From an uncultured Phycisphaeraceae bacterium (GTDB lineage: Bacteria > Planctomycetota > Phycisphaerae > Phycisphaerales > UBA1924): DNA of 64,000 nucleotides. Positions 45,321 through 52,836 of the stretch are shown one piece after another. The notes beneath the pieces were generated by a model that worked only from the letters and a program-made list of their open reading frames with translations, had not been told where the DNA came from and did no database searches. Where the stretch lies: NCBI GenBank assembly GCA_937899905.1, contig CALCCF010000032.1, positions 1-64,000 on the forward strand, read 5' to 3'. The position numbers and the translations under genes were made by a program. The stretch's first letter is position 1; each line of letters begins with the position of its first letter.

Positions 45321-45914
45321 CTAACTCTCGTCTCCCACGGTTTCATCCCCCGCAAGGCGATTGATTCCAAGTCTTTCTGCCTGATCGGGGTCGGCCATCA
45401 GGACATCCGCTACGAGTTTTCGGGCCCTGTGGAGCCGGCTCATCACCGTGCCGATGGGCACCTCCAAGATCTCGGCGATCTCGCGGTACTTCAGGCCCTC
45501 GACACCCCACAGCAGCAGGATCTCGCGGAACTCGGGCTTGAGCTCCTCGATGGCGTGCTTCAGGGCATCGTCGACCTGGTCCCAGTCGAAGCTGGCCTGG
45601 TCCCAGGCGGGCGAGGCCTCGCCGGGCGTCAGTTCGCCGTCGGACTCCTCGAAGAACTCGCCCACGGGCGTCGGGCGGCGGCCCTCCCGCTTGATGTCCG
45701 AGTAGAACGCGTTGTGGGCGATGGTGAAGAGCCACGCCCGCATGCCGCCGCCACGTTCCTCGAAGTTCTGCCACGTCTCGCTCTTGAGCGCCCGCAGGTA
45801 CACCTCCTGCACCAGCTCGTCGGCCCGGTCGGGGCTGCGCGTCAGGTGGTACGACAGGCGGTACACCGAGTCGAGGTGTTCCAGGGCCATCGCTTCGAAT
45901 GCCTGGCGATCCAT
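45321..45914 (-). CDS. ECF-type RNA polymerase sigma factor
   Basis: 197 aa from ATG 45914; the ORF-track frame extends upstream without support. Region 2 is YRLSYHLTRSPDRADELVQEVYLRALKS...RAWLFTIAHNAFYSDIKR, and region 4 is LKPEFREILLLWGVEGLKYREIAEILEVPIGTVMSRLHRARKLV. It directs RNA polymerase to a specific regulon, presumably held inactive by the membrane anti-sigma encoded next. It is divergent from mutM across 101 bp. The regulon is unknown. Confidence 0.92.
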   Translation of the reverse strand: MDRQAFEAMALEHLDSVYRLSYHLTRSPDRADELVQEVYLRALKSETWQNFEERGGGMRAWLFTIAHNAFYSDIKREGRRPTPVGEFFEESDGELTPGEASPAWDQASFDWDQVDDALKHAIEELKPEFREILLLWGVEGLKYREIAEILEVPIGTVMSRLHRARKLVADVLMADPDQAERLGINRLAGDETVGDES

Positions 45915-46015
45915 GTCAGGGCGTTCCCTTGGGTATCCCAGCGGGCCGAACGAGATCCGAGGGTACACCGCTGATCGGCGGCGGGCCCTCATCACGCGCT
46001 CGATACCCTCCACGC

Positions 46016-46903
46016 GTGCCCGAGTTGCCCGAGGTCGAACACCTGCGCCGCACGCTGGTCCCGCACCTGGTGGGCCGGTCTGTGGTCCGGGCAACGCTGC
46101 ACCGACGGGACATCGCCGTTGGCCCGGGAGACCCGCCCGGTGGGTTCGCTCGCCAGAGGTCGCGTGTTCGGCCGAGACGGCTCACGAAGGCCCAGATGCT
46201 CGAGGGGGCCGTGATCGATCGGATCGACCGCCGGGGCAAGCTGATGGCGATCATCGGGGACGATGGCCGCGCCATCGGCGTGCACCTGGGCATGAGCGGG
46301 CAGGTGCTCTGGGCAGCGGCTGGTGGTCGACTATCAACCGACCATGTCCACGCCACGTGGCGGCTCGACGACGGCTCGAGGTTCGTGTTTCGCGACCCGC
46401 GACGGTTCGGAGGCGTCTGGATGTTCGCCAGCCGGGACGAATTGCCGCCCTGGCAATCCCTCGGTCCCGATGCTCTGAAGATCACTCCAAGCGAGTTCGC
46501 GGCTCGCCTCCGTGGAGCCAAGCGGCCCATCAAAGCCGCCCTGCTCGACCAAGGACTCGTCGCCGGTATCGGCAACATCTACGCCGACGAGGCCCTGCAC
46601 CGGGCGGGCATCCATCCCCTGACCCAGCCATCGTCTCTGGAGCCGGATCGGCTCGAGCGACTCGGGGCCGCCGTCGTTGAGCTGCTCCAGGACGCGGTCG
46701 CGGTCGGCGGCTCGACGCTGCGCGACTATCGAGCGGCCGATGGCGAGCCGGGCGGGTACCAGCACGCCCACCGCGTGTATGGCCGATCGGGCCTGGAGTG
46801 CCTCACGTGCGGTCGGGGTTTGAGCACGGCCAGGATCGCTCAGCGGACGACGGTCTGGTGTCCGGGGTGTCAAGAGTGCGTCCAACCGGTGCCTGATGAA
46901 TAG
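46016..46903 (+). CDS. mutM: Formamidopyrimidine-DNA glycosylase
   Basis: 295 aa base-excision repair enzyme removing 8-oxoguanine and FaPy lesions. It starts at GTG 46016 so that the mature protein begins PELPEVE, where Pro2 and Glu3 are catalytic. DRRGKLM carries the conserved Lys, GNIYADEALHRAGIHP the H2TH element, and CLTCGRGLSTARIAQRTTVWCPGCQ the zinc finger. Confidence 0.94.
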   Translation: MPELPEVEHLRRTLVPHLVGRSVVRATLHRRDIAVGPGDPPGGFARQRSRVRPRRLTKAQMLEGAVIDRIDRRGKLMAIIGDDGRAIGVHLGMSGQVLWAAAGGRLSTDHVHATWRLDDGSRFVFRDPRRFGGVWMFASRDELPPWQSLGPDALKITPSEFAARLRGAKRPIKAALLDQGLVAGIGNIYADEALHRAGIHPLTQPSSLEPDRLERLGAAVVELLQDAVAVGGSTLRDYRAADGEPGGYQHAHRVYGRSGLECLTCGRGLSTARIAQRTTVWCPGCQECVQPVPDE

Positions 46904-47192
46904 TCACAATTTATCCCCAGTGATGGAATTGCTTCTCCGGTACTCTGGAGCGTCCGGAGATATCTACTACATCATGAAGAAAGAACAGTGATCGTCATAG
47001 TTATGGCTGTTGTCTTGTGGACAGCATCGCCCATGATCGATGTAAGACGATATCTACCAGTTGCTTAGGGCCATGGACAACCGGTCGTCTGGATGTCGGC
47101 ACCCCGACACTGAGCGGCGCTCGCACTTTGTGCGCGTGGTAAAACTACCCACGCTTTGATTCTGACCACGCAGAGCGCCGTCGTTCGCCAGG

Positions 47193-47201
47193 TTATCCAC
47201 A
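47193..47201 (+). promoter_or_regulatory. Perfect DnaA box
   Basis: TTATCCACA matches the E. coli DnaA box consensus exactly. It lies in the mutM-HTH gene intergenic region with two weaker matches nearby. Confidence 0.5.
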
Positions 47202-47247
47202 GTGATATCGACAGGCGCTGGCGCTGATCGATCCTCGATATCGCATG

Positions 47248-47272
47248 AAAAAACGGCCGTGAGGCCGCTTGT
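47248..47272 (-). terminator. Intrinsic terminator of the HTH-membrane protein gene
   Basis: On the minus strand AAGCGGCC-TCAC-GGCCGTTTTTT forms a hairpin followed by six T, 25 nt after the stop at 47297. Confidence 0.85.
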
Positions 47273-47296
47273 GACTGGTTCGTATTGGGTTTGGGC

Positions 47297-48103
47297 TCAG
47301 CTGGTCATCTTGCCCACGAAGAACCCGATGATGGCCAGCACGACAACGACGCCGGCGATCGCCCCGGCGATCACGGCGATGCTCAGGCCCTCGATGAGCT
47401 CCATCACCACACCGGCACCCGTCCAGATCGACACGATGAGGGCAAACGCGAAGGCCATGACCAGGAACAGGCCCAGGCACGCGAACATCGCGGCCATCGA
47501 CGCGCCGGGGTCGAGCGACTCCTCGGCGTACACCACGGCTGCCGGCTGGTTGGCGGCGCCGGCCGAGGCGTCCTCGAACAACGCACCGCCACCCGCGGCG
47601 ACCTCCTCGCCGATGGTCGAGCCCTCGGAGTCGCCCATGTCGAAGTCGGAAAGCAGGTCGGCGCCCAACGAGGTGTCGTCGGCCTCACGGGTCATGTCCA
47701 GCAGGCCCGAGCCGGAGGCGGCCGGGTCGGTGCTGGTCTCCATGCCGAAGCTTGGCGATGCGGTGATTTGGGTCTGTGCGGCCGCGTCGGCTTCTTCGAT
47801 GTCGTCGGCCTCGAAGATGCTGATACCGGTCTGCTCCTTGGGGTCGCCCGCGGCATCATCGTCGGCAAAGCCGATGGCCGAATCGTCCGCGGCCAGGCCC
47901 ACGCCCGAGTCGTCGGCAAAGCCGATGGCTGCGTCGTCATCATCGCCGTCGGCCAGCAGATCGACCTGGTCGACCTTGAAGATCAGCTTGTCGCCGTCGA
48001 CGAACTTGCTGAGCTGGTTGGACTCGACGAGGTCCATGACCTCTTGCTCGCTCTTGCCGAGCTTCTGGCAGGTCTCTTCCAGCGAGTAAAACAGCTTGGC
48101 CAT
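47297..48103 (-). CDS. HTH/excisionase-type domain protein with acidic linker and membrane helices
   Basis: 268 aa from ATG 48103. The N-terminal ~50 residues (LFYSLEETCQKLGKSEQEVMDLVESNQLSKFVDGDKLIFKVDQVDLLA) form a small MerR/excisionase-like HTH. Then comes a highly acidic low-complexity linker with repeats (AAIGFADDSGVGLAADDSAIGFADD) and two C-terminal transmembrane helices (MFACLGLFLVMAFAFALIVSIW; AVIAGAIAGVVVVLAIIGFFVG). Planctomycetes carry many proteins with this N-terminal domain, whose role is unclear. Its own terminator follows; divergent from mgtE. Confidence 0.7.
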   Translation of the reverse strand: MAKLFYSLEETCQKLGKSEQEVMDLVESNQLSKFVDGDKLIFKVDQVDLLADGDDDDAAIGFADDSGVGLAADDSAIGFADDDAAGDPKEQTGISIFEADDIEEADAAAQTQITASPSFGMETSTDPAASGSGLLDMTREADDTSLGADLLSDFDMGDSEGSTIGEEVAAGGGALFEDASAGAANQPAAVVYAEESLDPGASMAAMFACLGLFLVMAFAFALIVSIWTGAGVVMELIEGLSIAVIAGAIAGVVVVLAIIGFFVGKMTS

Positions 48104-48313
48104 GGCGGTTCGCTCCAGCGTTTCTGGCGGGCAACCATCGGGTGGAGCCCGGATTCTGCGATAGTTCCTCACGCAGGCTCGATTCGGAGCCGCGGCGGAG
48201 GGCCGATCCGCACGCCACCACGCGGCGGATGCAAGGGCCGTGAGGATAGGCGTCGGGGCGGCTGGGTGTTTCAGGGCTTGCCCGGGCTGTGCCAGAGCGC
48301 TCCCATTGCCGCG

Positions 48314-49690
48314 ATGAACCCCACGGCCCAGCTCCTGAGCGTCGACGTCCGAGAACTGATCGCGGCCCGGCGCTATCGCGAGCTTCGCGAGGCGCTGGGG
48401 CCGCTGCCGCCGTTCGACGTGGCGGCGGTGCTCGATGTGCTTGAGCCCAACGAGGCGGCGGTGGCGTTCCGCCTGCTGCCCCGAGAGCTGGCCGGCGAGG
48501 CGTTCGCGGAGCTGGAGAGCGAGCCCCAGCAGGCCATCATCGAGGCGTTGGGCGATCGGGCCAGCCAGACCATGCTCCAGGCGATGGACCCCGACGACCG
48601 GGCGGCCTTGCTCGACGAGATGCCCGACCAGGCGGCCAAGCGGCTGATCGATCGCCTGAAGCCCGAGGACCGTCGCGTCACCCAGCAGATCCTTGGCTAC
48701 CCCGAGGAGTCGATCGGGCGTTTGATGACGCCCGACTACGTCCGGCTGCGGCCCGAGTGGACCATCCAGCAATCCCTCGAGCACATCCGCCGGTTCGGGC
48801 ATGATGCCGAGACGGTGCACTGGGTGTACGTGATCGACGCGTCGGGGCGTCTGATCGATGACCTACACATCCGCTCGATCCTGCTCGCCGAACCGAACAA
48901 CACGGTGCGCGAGATCATGGACGACGCGTACCAGGCGCTCAGCGCGTTCGACGATCAGGAGCAGGCGGCCCGCGCGATGCTCGATTACGACCGCACGGTG
49001 TTGCCGGTGGTTGACAGCACAGGAGTGCTGTTGGGCATCGTGACGATCGACGACGTGGCCGACGTTGTTGAAGAAGAGGCGACCGAGGACATCCACCTCA
49101 TCGGCGGCGTCGAGGCCCTCGACGATCCGTACATCCGCACGGGTCTGGCCGACATGCTGCGCAAGCGCGGGGTGCCCTTGGTCATCTTGTTCGTCGTACA
49201 GGTGATCACGATCGCGATCCTGGGGCGGTTCGAGGGCGCGCTCGAGACGCATCTGATCCTGGCGATGCTGGTACCGTTGATGATCTCGTGCGGCGGCAAC
49301 ACCGGCACGCAGGCGGCGAGCCTGCTCATCCGTGCGGTCTCGCTGCTCGAGGTGGCGCCCGGTGACTGGCGGCGGGTGGCGATCAAGGAACTCGTGACCG
49401 GCGTGATCCTTGGCATTGTGCTCGGCGTGCTCGGCGTCGGTATCGTGTACCTCGTCGATGTTGTTGGCCTCGCGAGCACGGACGAACCGATGCGCGTTGG
49501 CGTGGCCGTTGGTGTCGCGGTGCTGGGCATCGTGACCTGGGCGGCGTTGCTCGGCGGTCTCTTGCCACTCGTGCTGGAGCGCTACAAGCTCGACCCTGCG
49601 ACGATCTCCAGCCCGCTCGTCGCGACGCTGATGGACATTTCTGGGGTACTGATTTACCTAGGCGTGGCGACGGCGATCCTGTCGGCGTGA
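48314..49690 (+). CDS. mgtE: MgtE family magnesium transporter
   Basis: 458 aa. MgtE N domain (ELIAARRYRELREALGPLPPFDVAAVLDVLEPNEAAVAFRLLP...ALLDEMPDQAAKRLIDRL), then a CBS pair (IGRLMTPDYVRLRPEWTIQQSLEHIR...VYVIDASGRLIDDLHIRSILLA; YDRTVLPVVDSTGVLLGIVTIDDVADVVEEE), then a five-helix membrane domain including PLMISCGGNTGTQAASLLIRA. The channel is gated by Mg2+ binding to the cytoplasmic domains. ATG 48314; the longer ORF-track start is a shadow of the divergent HTH gene. Confidence 0.93.
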   Translation: MNPTAQLLSVDVRELIAARRYRELREALGPLPPFDVAAVLDVLEPNEAAVAFRLLPRELAGEAFAELESEPQQAIIEALGDRASQTMLQAMDPDDRAALLDEMPDQAAKRLIDRLKPEDRRVTQQILGYPEESIGRLMTPDYVRLRPEWTIQQSLEHIRRFGHDAETVHWVYVIDASGRLIDDLHIRSILLAEPNNTVREIMDDAYQALSAFDDQEQAARAMLDYDRTVLPVVDSTGVLLGIVTIDDVADVVEEEATEDIHLIGGVEALDDPYIRTGLADMLRKRGVPLVILFVVQVITIAILGRFEGALETHLILAMLVPLMISCGGNTGTQAASLLIRAVSLLEVAPGDWRRVAIKELVTGVILGIVLGVLGVGIVYLVDVVGLASTDEPMRVGVAVGVAVLGIVTWAALLGGLLPLVLERYKLDPATISSPLVATLMDISGVLIYLGVATAILSA

Positions 49691-49696
49691 ACGCAG

Positions 49697-50134
49697 TCAG
49701 GGCGCGTCGAGCGCGATGTTGCGCACACCCAGGCGCGTGAGCACGTCCTGCACGGTGACGACGTGCTGCCACGTCACGCCACCCTCGGCGCTCAGGCGGA
49801 TGTTGATCGCCTCTGGGTCGATACCGCGGAGTTGCTCGGCCGCGTGGGCTTCGAATCCCGCGAGCGGTACGACACCAGCACCGAGCCCCGATACCGCTGG
49901 GCCGGTCTCCGAAGCGAGGACTCGCAATGAGAGCGTGGGGTCGGGCAATGCGTAGGGATCGGCTGCCTCGCGCTCGCTCTGGCTCGCCTCGGCGGGGATG
50001 GCCGCGGGCAGGAACCACTCGGGTCCGACGAACACGATCGACGCCATGAAGAAGATGAGGATGACCAGCACGACATCGACCATCGGCGCGAGGTTGGGGC
50101 CGTAGATGTGCCGGGGGTCTCGGGAGCGGCGCAC
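49697..50134 (-). CDS. ExbD/TolR-like biopolymer transport protein, copy 2
   Basis: 145 aa from GTG 50134. Short cytoplasmic N-terminus, one transmembrane helix containing the functional Asp (NLAPMVDVVLVILIFFMASIVF), and a periplasmic domain. It works with ExbB/TolQ-type motors that use the proton gradient. It follows the first exbD by 2 nt. Periplasmic features differ from copy 1 (NIRLSAEGGVTWQHVVTVQDVLTRLGVRNIAL), suggesting a heteromeric pair. Confidence 0.85.
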   Translation of the reverse strand: MRRSRDPRHIYGPNLAPMVDVVLVILIFFMASIVFVGPEWFLPAAIPAEASQSEREAADPYALPDPTLSLRVLASETGPAVSGLGAGVVPLAGFEAHAAEQLRGIDPEAINIRLSAEGGVTWQHVVTVQDVLTRLGVRNIALDAP

Positions 50135-50136
50135 AG

Positions 50137-50556
50137 CTAGCGATCTCCGCCAAAGGGTGCCATGGCCTGTTCGGCTACGACGCGCACCGAGCGCACGCCT
50201 GCGCCGCGCAGCTCGGCGAGCACGGGCGATACGCGTTCATACGGCAGCGACGCATCTGCGCGCAGGTGCACTGCCGGCGCGGCGCGCACGGTGCGTCCGA
50301 GCTGTGACAGCGGAACGGGCGAGCCGTCCACGTCGAGCTGCAAGGTGTCGCCCTCGAGACGTACATTTACGAACGCGGCTTGGGTGATCTTGGTCTCGTC
50401 GCCGGCGGCCGACCTCGGCAGCGTGAGGTCGCTGCGCTGGTCGCTGGCGAGCTGGCCGACGAGCAGGTAAAACACGATCAGGCACATGACCACGTCGATC
50501 ATGGGCGTGAGGTTCGGGTGGCTGGAGCCCTCGGCTTGTCGGCGTCTGCGTCTCAC
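50137..50556 (-). CDS. ExbD/TolR-like biopolymer transport protein, copy 1
   Basis: 139 aa from GTG 50556, overlapping the exbB stop (GTGA). The start VRRRRRQAEGSSHPNLTPMIDVVMCLIVFYLLVGQL has the ExbD transmembrane helix with Asp. The periplasmic part ends VHLRADASLPYERVSPVLAELRGAGVRSVRVVAEQ, the usual ExbD C-terminal motif. The ORF-track start is far upstream inside exbB and is a shadow. Confidence 0.86.
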   Translation of the reverse strand: MRRRRRQAEGSSHPNLTPMIDVVMCLIVFYLLVGQLASDQRSDLTLPRSAAGDETKITQAAFVNVRLEGDTLQLDVDGSPVPLSQLGRTVRAAPAVHLRADASLPYERVSPVLAELRGAGVRSVRVVAEQAMAPFGGDR

Positions 50557-51272
50557 GATTCCGATGCGTCCTTGACGCCGGCGTGCTGCTCGCCGATTCG
50601 GTTCGCGACACGCTCGACGAGCGCGTTTGTGCGGCTGGTCGCCTCGTCGCATAGGCGATCGACGCGCGCGCGGAGGAAGCCGTACGCGAGCAATGCAGGG
50701 ATCGCCAGGCACAGCCCGAGCAGGGTGTGGAAGAGCGCCTTGCTGATGCCAAGGGAGAGCTGGGCCGGCCCGGCGGCACCACCCTCGGCGCCGATGGTCG
50801 TGAACGCGAGGATCATGCCCCAGACGGTGCCAGCCAGGCCAACGAGCGGCGCGAGGTTGCCGATGGTTGACAGCGGCTCGATGCGACGCAGGAGGCGCGC
50901 ACACTGCGCATCGGCCTCGAGCTGGGCTGACTCGCGGGCGGCTTCGGTGCTCAGGCCGTCCTTGCCGGCGGCATCCTCGGCGTGGAGCATGCTCTTGATC
51001 ACCAGCGCGGGGAACGAGGAGCGTGAGCGGAGGTAGCTGACCATCTCCGAGCGCGGGCCGCTGGCCGAGAGCGTGCCGAGGCGTTCGAGCTCGCTCTCGG
51101 GAAGCACGGTCTCGCGTCGGATCTCGAGCAGGCACTGAACCAACAGCGCGACCGCGGCGATCGAGCCGATGACCAGCACGCCGGTGAACACGTCGATCGA
51201 CTGGACGAACAGCGACCACGCGCTGGCGGTGGGGGCGTCGGCCTGAGCGAGGGTGGTCAGTGTCGCGAGCAT
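50553..51272 (-). CDS. MotA/TolQ/ExbB proton channel family protein
   Basis: 239 aa, three transmembrane helices: near the N-terminus (FVQSIDVFTGVLVIGSIAAVALLVQCLL), and around LSTIGNLAPLVGLAGTVWGMILAF and GISKALFHTLLGLCLAIPALLAY, the latter two carrying the conserved Thr/Gly face of TolQ/ExbB. With two ExbD genes it forms an energising complex for an outer-membrane or envelope process; no TonB or TolA is adjacent. It lies 31 nt downstream of tsaE. Confidence 0.88.
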   Translation of the reverse strand: MLATLTTLAQADAPTASAWSLFVQSIDVFTGVLVIGSIAAVALLVQCLLEIRRETVLPESELERLGTLSASGPRSEMVSYLRSRSSFPALVIKSMLHAEDAAGKDGLSTEAARESAQLEADAQCARLLRRIEPLSTIGNLAPLVGLAGTVWGMILAFTTIGAEGGAAGPAQLSLGISKALFHTLLGLCLAIPALLAYGFLRARVDRLCDEATSRTNALVERVANRIGEQHAGVKDASES

Positions 51273-51303
51273 CCGGACAGGGTACGGCGTGGCCGGCCGG
51301 CGT

Positions 51304-51948
51304 TCAGTCGGTCTGATCGCTTGCGGGGTCCTCGGTTGCGTGGGGGATGTCCGAGAGGTCGTCGCGCTCGGGATCGACCGGGCGGGAGATCGTGTGCTTT
51401 CCCGCGAACCAGCCGTAGAGGTCGACGAGCTGGGCCTGACGATCAGCGAACGGCCAGGTGGGGCTGTCGGGTGGCACGCGCTTGCCGGTGGTCGGGCAGG
51501 TGGTCCAGCCGCGTGGTGGCGTGACCGTGAGGGTTCGGCTGTGCTCGCCGATGTGCTGCAATGCGATGGTCGTGGTCCGCTCGGGCGGCAGTGCGCCCTC
51601 GATCTTGCTGGGCCATTCGACGGCGATCACGACGGTGGGATCGTCGATGAGCCGTTCCCAGCCGAGCGAGGCCAGCTCGTCGGGTCCGCTCAGGCGGTAC
51701 GCGTCGATGTGCACGAGCGTGAGGCGGCCGCCCTCGTACTCGTTCATGAGCGCGAACGTCGGGCTGGAGACGGTGCCTGGATCGATGCCCAGGCCGCGGG
51801 CCAAGCCGCGAACGAGCGTGGTCTTGCCGGCACCGAGCTCGCCATCGAGCGCGAGCACGTCGCCCGCCTTCATTGATGCGGCGAACTCCGCCGCCCACGC
51901 CTCGGTCTGTGCCGGATCGGTGGTGTTGAGCGTGACGGGGTCAGCCAT
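51304..51948 (-). CDS. tsaE: TsaE ATPase fused to a YacG-like tail
   Basis: 214 aa from ATG 51948, overlapping thiL by 8 nt. Residues ~1-140 are TsaE (t6A tRNA modification): Walker A GELGAGKTTLVRGLARGLG, SSPTFALMNEY, HIDAYRLSGPDELASLGWERLI, VIAVEWPSKIEGALP. Residues ~149-195 (TTCPTTGKRVPPDSPTWPFADRQAQLVDLYGWFAGKHTISRP) resemble the DNA-gyrase inhibitor YacG (CPxCGK...PFCSxRCxLIDLGxW). Three of the four zinc-binding Cys are replaced (CPTT; PFADRQAQ). This extension is unusual for TsaE, normally ~150 aa. Confidence 0.85.
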   Translation of the reverse strand: MADPVTLNTTDPAQTEAWAAEFAASMKAGDVLALDGELGAGKTTLVRGLARGLGIDPGTVSSPTFALMNEYEGGRLTLVHIDAYRLSGPDELASLGWERLIDDPTVVIAVEWPSKIEGALPPERTTTIALQHIGEHSRTLTVTPPRGWTTCPTTGKRVPPDSPTWPFADRQAQLVDLYGWFAGKHTISRPVDPERDDLSDIPHATEDPASDQTD

Positions 51949-52834
51949 GCTCGAATCCTTGCTCCGACGCATCGACAGTGGAGCCGTCGAGCATGCGCAC
52001 GATTGTGGCGGGCTCACCCTCAACCACGCGGCCGATGCGAGTGATGCGTGCGACGCCGATCGACTCGGGGATCGTCGCGCGGCTGGGTGCGGTGAAGAGC
52101 AACTCGTAGTCCTCGCCATCGCCGAGCGCGCCGGACAAGCCGCTCGCATCGGTGTGGATCGGGATGGCGTCGGCGTCGAGTTCGAGACGCACGCCTGAGG
52201 CTCGCGCGATGCGCGCCGCATCGATGCCCAGGCCGTCGCTGAGATCGATCATGGCGCGGATTGTCGTTAAACGCGCGAGTTCGAGCGCCACGGCAACTCG
52301 CGGGGTGGCCTTCGCGTGGCGGTTGTTGGTCATCGATCCACCGAGTTCGCCGGTGGCGTAGACCAAGTCGCCAACGCGGGCGCCGCTACGCAGCACCGGG
52401 TTCTCGGCGTATCCGCCGACGGTGACCGTGAGCGAGATCGGTCCGTCGCTTCCCGCCGGCAGGCTCGCGATGTCTCCGCCGACGAGCGGGCAGCCAAACT
52501 CGCGTGCATGGTGGGCCATGTGATCGAAGAGATCGTCCGCGTGCGCGTAGCCGACCGGCAGCAGCGCCGTCGCGAGCGCCCACGCCGGTTCGGCCGCCAT
52601 CGCGGCGATGTCGCTGACGGATCGCATGACGGCCTTGCGTCCAATGAGCTCAAGCGGCAGCGTGTCATCGAAGTGGCGGTCCTGAACCAGATGGTCGGTC
52701 GTGAGCACGAGCCTGCGCCCATCGGGCGCGAGCACGGCGCAGTCGTCACCCGGGCCGACGAGCACTCGGTCGAACGACTCGGGTAGGTCGGCCGACCGAT
52801 CGGCGATGCGTTGGAGCAGTTCGCGCTCGCGCAT
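51941..52834 (-). CDS. thiL: Thiamine-monophosphate kinase
   Basis: 297 aa ATP-dependent kinase making thiamine diphosphate. Seen: VLVGPGDDCAVL, LVLTTDHLVQDRHFDDTLPLELIGRKAVMRSVSDIAAMAAEP, PLVGGDIASLP, LVYATGELGGS, IDLSDGLGIDAARIARAS and LGDGEDYELLFTAP. ATG 52834 is 2 nt after the speA stop; its 3' end overlaps tsaE by 8 nt. Part of the speA-to-exbD minus-strand operon. Confidence 0.93.
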   Translation of the reverse strand: MRERELLQRIADRSADLPESFDRVLVGPGDDCAVLAPDGRRLVLTTDHLVQDRHFDDTLPLELIGRKAVMRSVSDIAAMAAEPAWALATALLPVGYAHADDLFDHMAHHAREFGCPLVGGDIASLPAGSDGPISLTVTVGGYAENPVLRSGARVGDLVYATGELGGSMTNNRHAKATPRVAVALELARLTTIRAMIDLSDGLGIDAARIARASGVRLELDADAIPIHTDASGLSGALGDGEDYELLFTAPSRATIPESIGVARITRIGRVVEGEPATIVRMLDGSTVDASEQGFEHG

Positions 52835-52836
52835 GG

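Larger units (their letters stand above)
46904..47296. other. AT-richer intergenic region with DnaA-box-like sites (candidate origin)
   Basis: About 390 bp without a gene and visibly less GC-rich than its surroundings. It holds a perfect DnaA box TTATCCACA (47193-47201), a one-mismatch box TTATCCCCA (46911-46919), a weaker reverse box TGTGGACAG (47016-47024) and two GATATCTAC repeats (46968 and 47048 vicinity). dnaA is not in the window. A chromosomal origin or DnaA-titrating site is possible, not shown. Confidence 0.35.
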
